Shown here: piece by piece, positions 24,413 through 33,444 of the stretch
Layout of the letters: each line of letters opens with the position of its first letter
Numbering within the stretch: the first letter of the stretch is position 1
Source: Carboxylicivirga sediminis
GTDB lineage: Bacteria > Bacteroidota > Bacteroidia > Bacteroidales > Marinilabiliaceae
Direction of reading: 5' to 3'
DNA length: 64,000 nucleotides
NCBI RefSeq assembly: GCF_018156225.1
Contig: NZ_JAGTAR010000024.1
Coordinates: 35,593 to 99,592, forward strand
Notes under the pieces: generated by a model
What the model was told of the DNA's origin: nothing
Databases searched by the model: none
The model's input: the letters and a program-made list of their open reading frames with translations, nothing else
Translations under genes and position numbers: made by a program

Positions 24413-25588
24413 TTAATGAGTTTCGTTATTTACCTTCTTCTTTAAAGCCGATATACGTTCTTCCAATTGTTTGATTTCATCGCCGGTGTTATCTGCTTTT
24501 ACAAGTATTTTAAGTTTTTCTTCCAGATAAACGATGTTATTAACCAGTGGCCATTGACTTACTTCAAATGCTTTTTCCATCCACTCTGCAGCCTGCATAA
24601 AGTGCTCAGATCTGGCTGCCTCATCTTGAGAGATAACGAGGGCCCAGTTGTAATACAATAAGGCATTATTTGCCACGTGATAGCCTTGTGTAATATTGTT
24701 TTGTACTTTTCTGATAAAGTCATCCCATTTTTTTTCTGTTCGATAAATATCCTCTTCCAGAAATGCCACAATTTTATCACGGTCCTTAACCCGACGTTTC
24801 TTCAGTGTTTTGCAAAGGTGAGTATAACCTTCCTGATCTACACCATTTTTACTAATCATTGTTCGGCCATGGCTAAGGTAACTCATAAATAGTTTCTGTT
24901 CGATCTCTTCTGCTGGATAACGCTCCTTAAAGTCCTTCTGGTGCTTATCAAACCAAATAAAAGCCGGAGAGTAGATGTCATCGAGATAGTTCTTAATCAA
25001 AACGTAATTAGACTCGTTTAATAGTTCACTTTTTTGGTGCTTCGTAAAATATCCATTTAACACCTGCTGAATGGTTTGCCTGTCGAAAGCCATTTTTAAT
25101 GCTTCAATGTACTTTAGCATCAGTTCGTAGTTCTCAGGTGAAGCCTGATAGTTGCGTTTCAAGGCCGCTAATCCTTTTCCTTCGAGCACTACGTTTGCCA
25201 ATTGCAGTAATTCATCAGTATTGGGAGCACCCACTACTTTGTGGAGCTCATTGCCTTCAGCATCCACCCAGATAAGCGTTGGGTAGGCCGCTACATTATA
25301 CTGGCTTTTCAATGCGGGGCCGTCTCCCTTTTCCATATCAATTTTATAGTTGATAAAATTATTGTTGAAAAGCTGTCCCACTACTGCTTGGGTGAATACG
25401 TTTTTCGATAACATTTTACAAGGACCACACCATGATGTATAGCAATCAATGAATATGGGCTTGTTATGTTCTTTTGCCAGTTGTTTAACTTCTTCCCATT
25501 TGCCATGCGTGAATTGAATGCCCTCACTTGATTGTGCAAAGCCATTCAACAAAGCCATGCTAAAAATTACGCTTAAAATAAATCTCAT
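24413..25588 (-). CDS. exported thioredoxin-domain protein (391 aa)
   Basis: Signal peptide (residues 1-18, ending 'GFAQ'), then a thioredoxin domain (about 22-135) with W-C-G-P-C in 'YTSWCGPCKML' and cis-proline in 'VAAYPTLIWVDAEG'. The remaining 250 residues are helical and TPR-like with a C-terminal coiled coil ('EIKQLEERISALKKK'). It closely resembles the next gene upstream in build, a probable ancient duplication. It ends the run of genes that starts with SusC and is separated from its neighbour by a hairpin at 25605-25636. Likely a periplasmic thiol-disulfide exchanger; substrate unknown. Confidence 0.82.
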   Translation of the reverse strand: MRFILSVIFSMALLNGFAQSSEGIQFTHGKWEEVKQLAKEHNKPIFIDCYTSWCGPCKMLSKNVFTQAVVGQLFNNNFINYKIDMEKGDGPALKSQYNVAAYPTLIWVDAEGNELHKVVGAPNTDELLQLANVVLEGKGLAALKRNYQASPENYELMLKYIEALKMAFDRQTIQQVLNGYFTKHQKSELLNESNYVLIKNYLDDIYSPAFIWFDKHQKDFKERYPAEEIEQKLFMSYLSHGRTMISKNGVDQEGYTHLCKTLKKRRVKDRDKIVAFLEEDIYRTEKKWDDFIRKVQNNITQGYHVANNALLYYNWALVISQDEAARSEHFMQAAEWMEKAFEVSQWPLVNNIVYLEEKLKILVKADNTGDEIKQLEERISALKKKVNNETH

Positions 25589-25604
25589 ATTTTACTGTTT
25601 ATAA

Positions 25605-25636
25605 CAAGCGCCTTGAATTGATATCCAAGGCGCTTG
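25605..25636 (-). terminator. hairpin between the two thioredoxin genes
   Basis: CAAGCGCCTTG (25605-25615) pairs perfectly with CAAGGCGCTTG (25626-25636). The T content after it on the minus strand is modest, so partial termination that lowers expression of the last gene is possible. Confidence 0.6.
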
Positions 25637-25663
25637 AGTGTTAAACCTATTATTAACCTATCA

Positions 25664-26974
25664 CTAAAATCCACCCATTTTCATAGCTGGAATAGCACGA
25701 CCGCCTGTGTTGCCTTCTTCTTTAGCTTTTTGAGCCTCCTTGTAGGTTTTATCAAGCAGTAAACGATGCTTTGGCACTATGTTATCGAACAAGTCGCTCA
25801 TAGCCTTTGCCACTGCCAAACGCTCACCTGTTATCCCAGCCTTCTGTGCAAACCCGTAACTGTCGCGATAGGCAATTGATAAACTGAACATATCCAGTTC
25901 TTCGGCTGCCATTTGTCCAGCCACCACATCATCCATCAGCTTTAAAGCGCGTTCAAAACATGCCTTATCCTGACAATCCCTAAGTTGATTCAATAGGTTG
26001 AAACCTGATTCCGAGTAGTATCTAGGATTTGTCGCCAATCCTTTTGAGAATTTCTCTTCAACCACATCCATATAGGTGCTATAATCTTTAACCTGAATTA
26101 ATAAAGCGCGATTGATATAGTCCTTAATACCCTCGATTCCTTCAAAGCCATTCGACTCCATTAATTTAATCAGCTTATCAAACTTTTTCTGGTCAAATTC
26201 GGCTTTGCTATTTACTTTGGTAAGTTTTCCGGCATAGTTGTAGTACATGCCCGATTCGAAATACTCACCTTGAAAGCCGTTGGCCTCAACGAACTTTGCC
26301 TTGTTCTTATAGAAATATGCCGCCTCTTTGCTGAATGGATCATTCACATAGCGGCTCATCAACCAAAAATATTCTTTTTTGTGCCAATCCGTCTTTGGTA
26401 TCAGCTTAAGATATTGTAGTGTAACCTCTTCAGCTTTTGGATCACTGACTTTTACAAGGTAGCTCAGGTATTCTTCTGTTGTTTTTAAATCCTTCTTATT
26501 CTTTTTGTAGGCAGCGGCCAATGCTTCGGCTCGCTTAGCTTCTGCAGGTGCTCCTTTAGCTTCCTTGAGCAGTTCCTCTGCCGGACGGAAACCAACCACA
26601 CGGTGCAATACTTTCTCGTTATTTGGGTCAATAAATAACATTGTTGGGAAAGCAGAAACGCCAAACTTGTTCTTCAAATCAACGCCTTCGCCTTTCTCAC
26701 AATCAATTTTTACATTTATAAAGTTGGCATTAAAATAATCGCCTACCTCTTTTTGTGGAAACACCTGTTTTGCCAGCATTTTGCAGGGACCACACCAGGT
26801 TGTATGGCAATCGGCAAAAATAATTTTGTTTTCGCTTTTTGCTTTCGATACGATAGCCTCCCAACTGTCATGGGTGAATTGAATCCCCTCGTTACCTTCA
26901 TTCTCAGCTTTTAATTGATTGGAAGCAATCAGCAAAAGAGAGCAAGTTGCTAATATTGAAAATAGTTTTTTCAT
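25664..26974 (-). CDS. exported thioredoxin-domain protein (436 aa)
   Basis: Signal peptide (about 1-23), then a thioredoxin domain with W-C-G-P-C in 'HTTWCGPCKMLAKQVF' and cis-proline in 'VSAFPTMLFIDPNN'. A long helical region follows (about 145-420). The N-terminal phrase 'GIQFTHDSWEAIVSKAK' is almost repeated in the downstream 391-residue protein ('GIQFTHGKWEEVKQLAK'), so both come from one ancestor. Position in the SusC/SusD operon suggests a periplasmic redox role linked to the imported substrate. The gene starts ATGAAAAAA, see the small-RNA finding. Confidence 0.82.
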   Translation of the reverse strand: MKKLFSILATCSLLLIASNQLKAENEGNEGIQFTHDSWEAIVSKAKSENKIIFADCHTTWCGPCKMLAKQVFPQKEVGDYFNANFINVKIDCEKGEGVDLKNKFGVSAFPTMLFIDPNNEKVLHRVVGFRPAEELLKEAKGAPAEAKRAEALAAAYKKNKKDLKTTEEYLSYLVKVSDPKAEEVTLQYLKLIPKTDWHKKEYFWLMSRYVNDPFSKEAAYFYKNKAKFVEANGFQGEYFESGMYYNYAGKLTKVNSKAEFDQKKFDKLIKLMESNGFEGIEGIKDYINRALLIQVKDYSTYMDVVEEKFSKGLATNPRYYSESGFNLLNQLRDCQDKACFERALKLMDDVVAGQMAAEELDMFSLSIAYRDSYGFAQKAGITGERLAVAKAMSDLFDNIVPKHRLLLDKTYKEAQKAKEEGNTGGRAIPAMKMGGF

Positions 26975-26997
26975 CTTATATTTTAATTTTTCGTTGA

Positions 26998-28137
26998 TTA
27001 TTTAGATAATAGTTCGTCTAGTTTCTCATCTATCTTCTTACCTCTAAGTTGCTTTGCAACAATCTTACCTTCTTTATCCAGGATGATGATAAACGGTATG
27101 CCACTGAACTGGTAGTCTTTCATGGTTTGTTTTCCAGCATTAGGCGCTAATACCTGAGCCCATTCCATATTTTCTTCTGCCAATGCTTTATGCCAGTCGG
27201 CCTCCTTTTTATCAATGGAAACGCTCAATACTTCAACTCCCTTAGGGTGGTATTCTTCGTACACCTCCTTCAGGTGAGGAATTTCATTTCGGCACGGACC
27301 ACACCAGGATGCCCAAAAATCGATGACAACAATTTTTCCTTTAAAATCCTCAGGCGAAACCATAACACCTTCAGGAGTTGGGTAAGAGAAGTGTGGGGCC
27401 ACTTTTCCCAGTTTCACCTTTTCAGCAGCTGCCCGGGCTTCTTCCTTGTCTTTGATGTATTTGAACAGTGGAGGATAAGTAGGGTTAGTCTTTTCTAGAG
27501 TTGCAAGGGTTTGATCGATTATATCTTTATCGGTTTTATCGCGCAGGCGACTGATGACTGCCAATACGCTGTTTCTGTCAGCATATTGTTGAGCCAGAAA
27601 ACGAAAGCGGGCCCTGTCATCATCACTGGCAACACCGTACAACTGACCAGCAATCTCGCCATACTTTTCAGGAACATCTTTGGTAGCTTTGTAGACGGTT
27701 TGTGAGAGTCCGATAATCAACTGGTACGAACGGTAATTAACAAAGTTAAGGTGGTTCATCACCTCATTTTTAGGGCCCCCATTGATGTATACGTAAGGAG
27801 GATTCTTGATTTTAATCTTGGCAGTGTCCTGGCCCCGGAAATCAATATTGAGATCTTCATCTTCGGCCCAGAAACGTACCGATTGCCATTTTTGACAGTC
27901 CAGGTTGTATTCCCCCGGCTGGCTGGTATTCATGCTGTAACTATAGCTGCCATCTTCAGCCACCTGAAATGAATCGGTCACCACTTTTTCGCCATCCCTG
28001 TATTGCGAGATGTACATCTTGAATTTATTATCAGGAAACTTTACTTTTCCTGAGATGGTAATTGTGTCTTTAGGCTGTGTATTGCACGCACTCAAAAGGA
28101 TAATTACCATTGAGGCCAGTGTTAATCTAACTTTCAT
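26998..28137 (-). CDS. TlpA-family lipoprotein with N-terminal DUF4369-like domain
   Basis: A 379-residue lipoprotein: signal peptide with 'LLSAC' (cysteine at residue 18), then a beta-rich domain (about 25-120) that begins 'TITISGKVKFPDNKFKMYI', the DUF4369 type found in front of many Bacteroidota thioredoxins, a helical linker and a TlpA/AhpC-type thioredoxin domain (about 240-379). The redox motif is W-C-G-P-C in 'FWASWCGPCRNEIPHL' and the cis-proline is in 'FSGIPFIIILDKEG'. It lies 20 bp downstream of the SRPBCC gene and 23 bp upstream of the 436-residue thioredoxin protein, so the genes are one unit. Confidence 0.87.
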   Translation of the reverse strand: MKVRLTLASMVIILLSACNTQPKDTITISGKVKFPDNKFKMYISQYRDGEKVVTDSFQVAEDGSYSYSMNTSQPGEYNLDCQKWQSVRFWAEDEDLNIDFRGQDTAKIKIKNPPYVYINGGPKNEVMNHLNFVNYRSYQLIIGLSQTVYKATKDVPEKYGEIAGQLYGVASDDDRARFRFLAQQYADRNSVLAVISRLRDKTDKDIIDQTLATLEKTNPTYPPLFKYIKDKEEARAAAEKVKLGKVAPHFSYPTPEGVMVSPEDFKGKIVVIDFWASWCGPCRNEIPHLKEVYEEYHPKGVEVLSVSIDKKEADWHKALAEENMEWAQVLAPNAGKQTMKDYQFSGIPFIIILDKEGKIVAKQLRGKKIDEKLDELLSK

Positions 28138-28157
28138 ATGTGTTTGTTTTTTAGGTA

Positions 28158-28673
28158 CTAATTAAACTTCTTCTCCAGGTTGTTTTGCATCAGCATCCAT
28201 TCGCTGATAATCAGCTTTTCAATTTTCTTATCCTGAGTAGCATCGCCAGTGCTGAATATGCCTTCGAACTGCACATAGGCATTGTCTTCATCTCTGCCTA
28301 CCAGAATACGGTACACCAAAGGCTGGTTGTAATAGTCCGATTGGGTGATGTAATAGACCATTATTCGTTCCTGGTTATCAAGAACGCTTATTTCCTGCAC
28401 CCTGCGTTTATCGCCAGGTATACTGAAACTAATCTGTGCACCTTGTTTGTTACCTGAACATTTTAGGTCTTTTACTTCTTCGATTGAGGCATAAAAATCA
28501 CCGGGTGATGAAATGTAAGCCCACACGTCATGAGTTGATGCCTTTAAGGTTACACCTTTAATGACTTTAGGAGCTATGCGTTTTGCGGGTTGCATTTGCG
28601 CCATTAGCTGCAGACCTGATGAAAAGGCAATAACTGCCACTACCAGGTATAATCTGATACATTTTAATTTCAT
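28158..28673 (-). CDS. exported SRPBCC (START-like) domain protein
   Basis: A 171-residue protein with a signal peptide (about 1-25) and a helix-grip fold: 'IKGVTLKASTHDVWAYISSPGDFYASIEEVKDLKCSG' is the usual SRPBCC opening, and a long C-terminal helix closes the pocket ('KLIISEWMLMQNNLEKKF'). Members bind hydrophobic ligands; most are cytoplasmic, so export is a little unusual. It stands 17 bp downstream of susD. A role in handling the substrate brought in by the SusCD pair is inferred from position only. Confidence 0.68.
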   Translation of the reverse strand: MKLKCIRLYLVVAVIAFSSGLQLMAQMQPAKRIAPKVIKGVTLKASTHDVWAYISSPGDFYASIEEVKDLKCSGNKQGAQISFSIPGDKRRVQEISVLDNQERIMVYYITQSDYYNQPLVYRILVGRDEDNAYVQFEGIFSTGDATQDKKIEKLIISEWMLMQNNLEKKFN

Positions 28674-28690
28674 TATTTACAGGATAAAAT

Positions 28691-30112
28691 CTAGTTATAG
28701 CCTTCGTTTTGTTTTACAACACCATTACTGATTTGGACTTCACGCAATGGTATGGGGAATACCTTTTTATTATCAGGTAATTCCGGATTGTACAATGGTC
28801 TGTCGGTACGTAACTGGTCAAAACGTGAACAACCTTCAAAAGCCAGTTCTTTATTATTTTCCAACAGTACACGGTCGATGAATGCATCGTTTGATTCGAA
28901 GTCCTCGATGGTATATCCTGACTCAGTTGGATTAGCTCTTAGATGAACCTCATTCAATAAATCGATCATTTCCTGTGTCACCGTATTGGAGGTGCGACCT
29001 AAAGCCTCAGCCTTGTATAAGATAACTTCTGGCAAGCGCATTATTGTCAGATTATCCCGCCCATTTGTATTAGGGTATTTGTTCGTTACATATACCGGAT
29101 TATCCTGATACTTTAATTCTCGCATTAAGCTGGTTTTTCTCAGATCGGTATCAGCGAAGGTACCTATTAGTGACTGGCTGTACCAGTAATTGTTATATGT
29201 GTAATAAATATTGTTGCCGCCGAACTGCCAGTTTCCGCCATTAGAACTCACCGGGAAACCAAACAGGTGTTCTTTAGAGAATGGAATAACAGCATCATTC
29301 GGATTCAATGGAAAGACTTTTAGTAAATCGTCTTCCAACTGGTATTCGGTGCGTGTCAATACTTTGCCGGCCCAGGTAAGCGCATTGGTGTAATCGCGCT
29401 GATACATGTACACACGTGCTAACAGTGCTTCGCATGTGGCTTTATTGGCACGGCTCACGCGTGTTTCAACAGCAGTCTGTTCACCAGGCTCGGGTAGGTC
29501 GATAATTGCATCCTCCAAATCAGCAATAATCTGATTAAATACCTCCTGGTTGCTGTTACGCGGGCGGATATCCGTATCACGGTTAAAGCCATCGTAATGC
29601 TCAAGGTAAAGTACTACACCATCTTTTTGTGGTTCATTCATGAGTGCACCATCACCATACCATCCCAGTAAACGCAGGTAGGCGTATGCTCTGATGAATT
29701 TAGCTTCTGCCATGTGCTGTAGCATCTCGTTCTGGTCGTATTTTCCTAATTCAGGTATCTTGTATAATAGGAGATTTGCCTGTACTAAAGCTGCATAATA
29801 GGCCTCGTATATTCCCTGTAGTTGTGTGTTTTCAGGTAATACGGCTCCATTATTTATCTCATCGTAGGTACGGCCGGCTGCCGAACTGTAATTACAGGTT
29901 GGCGAAGTGGCCTCAGCCATGATATAATCCTTAGTGGCCGCCGCAAATAGCATATGGTAAGTACCTGCCACTGCCGATTCAGTACTTGTGAATTTCTCAA
30001 AAACTTTATCCTCTATAATAGTATCTTCAGGAGCCAGGTCCAGTTGTTTATCACAAGCCGTCAGAAATATAGCCGCGATTAGCAATGTCTGGAAAAAATA
30101 TCTTGTCTTCAT
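28691..30112 (-). CDS. SusD/RagB-family outer-membrane lipoprotein
   Basis: A 473-residue lipoprotein with 'IFLTAC' lipobox (cysteine at residue 20). It has the TPR-rich SusD fold: 'EKFTSTESAVAGTYHMLF', 'AEAKFIRAYAYLRLLGWYGD' and 'RANKATCEALLARVYMYQRDYTNALTWAGKVL', and a C-terminal region with 'FEGCSRFDQLRTDR' and 'PIPLREVQIS'. It forms the lid over the SusC channel and binds the substrate at the surface. It lies 24 bp downstream of susC. No glycoside hydrolase accompanies the pair, so the substrate may not be a polysaccharide. Confidence 0.93.
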   Translation of the reverse strand: MKTRYFFQTLLIAAIFLTACDKQLDLAPEDTIIEDKVFEKFTSTESAVAGTYHMLFAAATKDYIMAEATSPTCNYSSAAGRTYDEINNGAVLPENTQLQGIYEAYYAALVQANLLLYKIPELGKYDQNEMLQHMAEAKFIRAYAYLRLLGWYGDGALMNEPQKDGVVLYLEHYDGFNRDTDIRPRNSNQEVFNQIIADLEDAIIDLPEPGEQTAVETRVSRANKATCEALLARVYMYQRDYTNALTWAGKVLTRTEYQLEDDLLKVFPLNPNDAVIPFSKEHLFGFPVSSNGGNWQFGGNNIYYTYNNYWYSQSLIGTFADTDLRKTSLMRELKYQDNPVYVTNKYPNTNGRDNLTIMRLPEVILYKAEALGRTSNTVTQEMIDLLNEVHLRANPTESGYTIEDFESNDAFIDRVLLENNKELAFEGCSRFDQLRTDRPLYNPELPDNKKVFPIPLREVQISNGVVKQNEGYN

Positions 30113-30136
30113 ATTAACTATTCTTATTGCTTGTTA

Positions 30137-33100
30137 TTAAAAGCTGATGTCAACACCAAATTTTACACTTTTTGCCTGTGGCATGGTTAACTCGTCATAG
30201 CCACTTAACAAGGCACTGGAACCGTAGGCACTCACTTCAGGGTCGATGCCGCTGTAACCGGTGATAGTTAGCAGGTTAGTTCCTTGTACATACAGACGGA
30301 TACGTTCCATGTATAATTTCTTAACCCAATTATTTTTAAATGAGTAGGCCAGGGTGATGTTTCTTAAGCGCAAGTAGGAAGCATTTTCAAGGAAGCGATC
30401 GTTAAGGCGACTGACATCATAACCACTCAAGCCGCTATTGGCCCACCTTGGATCTTTATACACTGTAGTAGCGTTATCCAGTTTGGGAACATCTGTCTGA
30501 TGACCTGGTATTTTCCAGTAATCAAGCATATCTTCAGACAAGTTATTGGCATCTGTTAGTGTATAGGTCATTAAGGTAGCCTGTGTGCCATTGTAAAGCT
30601 TTTGACCGATAGAATAAGAGAAAGCAAAATTTAGTTCCCAATTCTTGTATTGAATCCGGTTGCTGAACCCCCCATAGAAGTCAGGCATGCTACTGCCGGC
30701 TGCATAGCGGTTAGCCAAAGGATTATCACTATCATATACACCCTGAGGAGGTACTTCACTTATAGAACCGTCATCATATCGCCATTGGGGGTTACCGTTC
30801 ATTGGATTTACACCCACCCAGTTGTACATATAAAATTGGTTCAGGCTTTCGCCAACGACAAATACCTTGCGTTCCAGTCCTTGATTGGAGGCCATTTGAT
30901 AACCTGCTTCATTCAATCGAAGTAGTTTATCCTTGATGCGGGAAATGTTAAAGGAGCCAGTCCATAACCAGTCATTTGTCTGAAGAATAGTGCCATTCAC
31001 CAGTAGTTCGAGGCCTTCATTCTTCATGTCGCCTACATTCTGTTGCTGCGCACTCCATCCCATGTATAAAGGCACCAAATCGCTTGCCAATAAGTTATTA
31101 GTGCGCTTATAGAAATAGTCAAGTGTAATGTCCAGTTTGCCATTAAACAGGCTTGCATCAATTCCTAAATCCAACGAGGTGGTTGTTTCCCACTCCAGGT
31201 TAGGGTTTACAGATTGTGAATTAAATAACAGCGGAACACCATTGTACATGAGGGTACCACCATTTACTGTACGGTTGTCGCGTGTCCACTGCCCCTGGTT
31301 ACCATAGTAGCCACCAAAGGAGCCGTCTAAACCTGTTAAACCATAGCTGGCTCGAAGTTTAAGGTCATCTAACCAGCCTTTGGAGCTAGCCATAAAACGT
31401 TCTTCTGACATAATCCAGCCTGCCGAGACTGATGGGAAGCCACGATAACGCTCATTCTTGCTAAAGCGTGATGAGCCATCGATGCGGTAGGTGAAACCGG
31501 CCAGGTACCGATTCTTATAGCGGTAGTTCAAACGGGTAAAGTAGGATACAACCGCCCATTCCTGTGTGATGGCATCCAGTACCCGTTTGTCGGTTGCAGA
31601 CTGTATACTTTTTTCGTTATCATCGAAGAAACCGGTGCCTGTAACGCGGGTGCGGCTCTCTTCTGAGGTTTCAAAGCTTTGGCCAAGAATGGCATTTATC
31701 GTATGATCGTCTGTGATTTTTCTTAAGGTCAATACATTGTTAACAACGTATTTCAGGTTCTGGTTGGAAGCACTAGTTCCTGTTCCACCAGTGTTTTGTG
31801 GTGTAGCCCAGTTACGGTTATAAGACTTGGTATTGTATATATCAAGACCAATCTCTGATTTAAAACGTAACCATGGTAATGGCTTTAATTCAGCATAGAA
31901 ATTGGAAATAACACGCGTATCTTTTACGTAATTATCCTCGTTGGCTGTTGCTACCGGATTACCCAGGTGACCGGTTATTGTATTAATGTTATTCTCCGAA
32001 TCAAAGTTTAAAGGCGTGTGGTAAAAATAGCTGCCATCCTGTTTGTACACCGGAATGTTTGGTGACATCATAATCGCATCGCGGTATACGCTTTGACTGT
32101 TAAGTGCTGCATTATTAACCAGTGCAAATGATGAGTTGGTGCCGAAGTTGATCCACTCTGCCGGGCTGAAGTCAAAGTTGGTCCGCACACTGTTACGGAT
32201 GAAGTCCTGGTTGATGATGTAACCTTTCTGATCGAAGTTGTTAAAGCTAATGTAGTAAGACGTATTATCCGTTCCCCCGGAAACTGATGCGCGTGTTTCT
32301 TGTGTTACTCCTGTGCGCAGTACTTCCTCAAGCCAGTTGGTATTGTAGGTTGTTGGAAACTGATCGGTATAACCTTGTGAGCGATTGAAGCGTGTATAAA
32401 TATCACTGAACTCATCCGCATCCAGTAGGTCCGGCGTAGCAATGGGCTGGCTCATCTCAACCGAGTAGCCTATGTTTATCTGAGGTTTTCCTTTTTTTCC
32501 TTTTTTTGTTGTTACTAATATAACCCCTGCGGCGCCTCTTGAGCCATAAATAGCGGTAGAGAAGGCGTCTTTAAGAATCTCAATGGATTCAATATCATCC
32601 GGATTAAGAGCGGCCAGTGGGTTGCGCTCAAACTCGGGCTGCTGGCTATAACCATTTGCAACCGAATTACCACCAATCATACCTCCGGATATAGAGCCAT
32701 TGCCAAAATCAATATTATTCACCGTTTTACCGGTTCCATAAACTGGTACACCATCAATAACAATCAACGGATTGCTATCGGCATTAAGAGATGATAAGCC
32801 TCTAATTGTAATGGAGGTAGCGCTACCAGGTGCACCGCTACTCAAGTTGACGTTTACCCCGGCCACTTTACCTACCAGCGCATTGTCAAAACTTGGAGCC
32901 AGTCCTGCAATGTCTTCTGCAGACACCTTCGCAACAGCACCAGTCAAATCGCGTCTTTCCTGAACACCGTAACCAACTGTAACGACCTCACCCAGCGCCA
33001 CTACATCTTCTATTAGTTCTGCTTTGATGAATTCTTGTCCATCATAAATAATATTGATGTCTTTGCAGCCAATACAAGTGATGCAGATGGTTTGTCCTTC

Positions 33101-33325
33101 AACTACCTGGAGCATATTAAACTCGCCATCCATATTGGATACATCGCCTCGCATGGTTTCTTTTACATAGACATTAGCTCCCGGAATTGGTTCGCCCGTT
33201 TTAGCGTCAACAATGAGTCCTTTCACGGTTGCCGGTTGCAAGCTCGAAGCCTTAATTTTATCCTGGGCAACCAGGGAGGAGATTGTTAATAGCCATAGGC
33301 CAATTATATATATTGCTTTGTGCAT
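30137..33325 (-). CDS. SusC/RagA-family TonB-dependent outer-membrane transporter
   Basis: About 1062 residues from the ATG at 33325 (MHKAIYIIGLW begins the signal peptide; an eight-residue upstream extension is unlikely). After the signal peptide comes a carboxypeptidase-regulatory-like domain ('KGLIVDAKTGEPIPGANVYVKE'), a plug beginning 'VVTVGYGVQERRDLTGAV' and containing 'ITIRGLSSLNADSNPLIVIDGVP' and 'GSRGAAGVILVTTK', then a 22-strand barrel ending in Phe. It has no STN domain between signal peptide and plug, although a FecI/FecR-type pair is encoded upstream. An odd C-x-x-C ('ICITCIGC') sits in the regulatory-like domain. Confidence 0.93.
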   Translation of the reverse strand: MHKAIYIIGLWLLTISSLVAQDKIKASSLQPATVKGLIVDAKTGEPIPGANVYVKETMRGDVSNMDGEFNMLQVVEGQTICITCIGCKDINIIYDGQEFIKAELIEDVVALGEVVTVGYGVQERRDLTGAVAKVSAEDIAGLAPSFDNALVGKVAGVNVNLSSGAPGSATSITIRGLSSLNADSNPLIVIDGVPVYGTGKTVNNIDFGNGSISGGMIGGNSVANGYSQQPEFERNPLAALNPDDIESIEILKDAFSTAIYGSRGAAGVILVTTKKGKKGKPQINIGYSVEMSQPIATPDLLDADEFSDIYTRFNRSQGYTDQFPTTYNTNWLEEVLRTGVTQETRASVSGGTDNTSYYISFNNFDQKGYIINQDFIRNSVRTNFDFSPAEWINFGTNSSFALVNNAALNSQSVYRDAIMMSPNIPVYKQDGSYFYHTPLNFDSENNINTITGHLGNPVATANEDNYVKDTRVISNFYAELKPLPWLRFKSEIGLDIYNTKSYNRNWATPQNTGGTGTSASNQNLKYVVNNVLTLRKITDDHTINAILGQSFETSEESRTRVTGTGFFDDNEKSIQSATDKRVLDAITQEWAVVSYFTRLNYRYKNRYLAGFTYRIDGSSRFSKNERYRGFPSVSAGWIMSEERFMASSKGWLDDLKLRASYGLTGLDGSFGGYYGNQGQWTRDNRTVNGGTLMYNGVPLLFNSQSVNPNLEWETTTSLDLGIDASLFNGKLDITLDYFYKRTNNLLASDLVPLYMGWSAQQQNVGDMKNEGLELLVNGTILQTNDWLWTGSFNISRIKDKLLRLNEAGYQMASNQGLERKVFVVGESLNQFYMYNWVGVNPMNGNPQWRYDDGSISEVPPQGVYDSDNPLANRYAAGSSMPDFYGGFSNRIQYKNWELNFAFSYSIGQKLYNGTQATLMTYTLTDANNLSEDMLDYWKIPGHQTDVPKLDNATTVYKDPRWANSGLSGYDVSRLNDRFLENASYLRLRNITLAYSFKNNWVKKLYMERIRLYVQGTNLLTITGYSGIDPEVSAYGSSALLSGYDELTMPQAKSVKFGVDISF

Positions 33326-33408
33326 GGTAGTAGATTTTTTACCTGGCAATAGCTTGATAGGCAGATGATTTTTTTAGTTTAGTTATGCAAAAAAATTAAT
33401 AAAGTAAA

Positions 33409-33436
33409 GAGTGCCTGCTATTCTAACCAGGCACTC
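33409..33436 (-). terminator. terminator after the Kelch lipoprotein gene
   Basis: GAGTGCCTG (33409-33417) pairs with CAGGCACTC (33428-33436). It lies 9 bp after the stop codon at 33445 and separates the Kelch gene from susC, which must therefore have its own promoter within 33326-33408. Confidence 0.75.
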
Positions 33437-33444
33437 CATACCTG

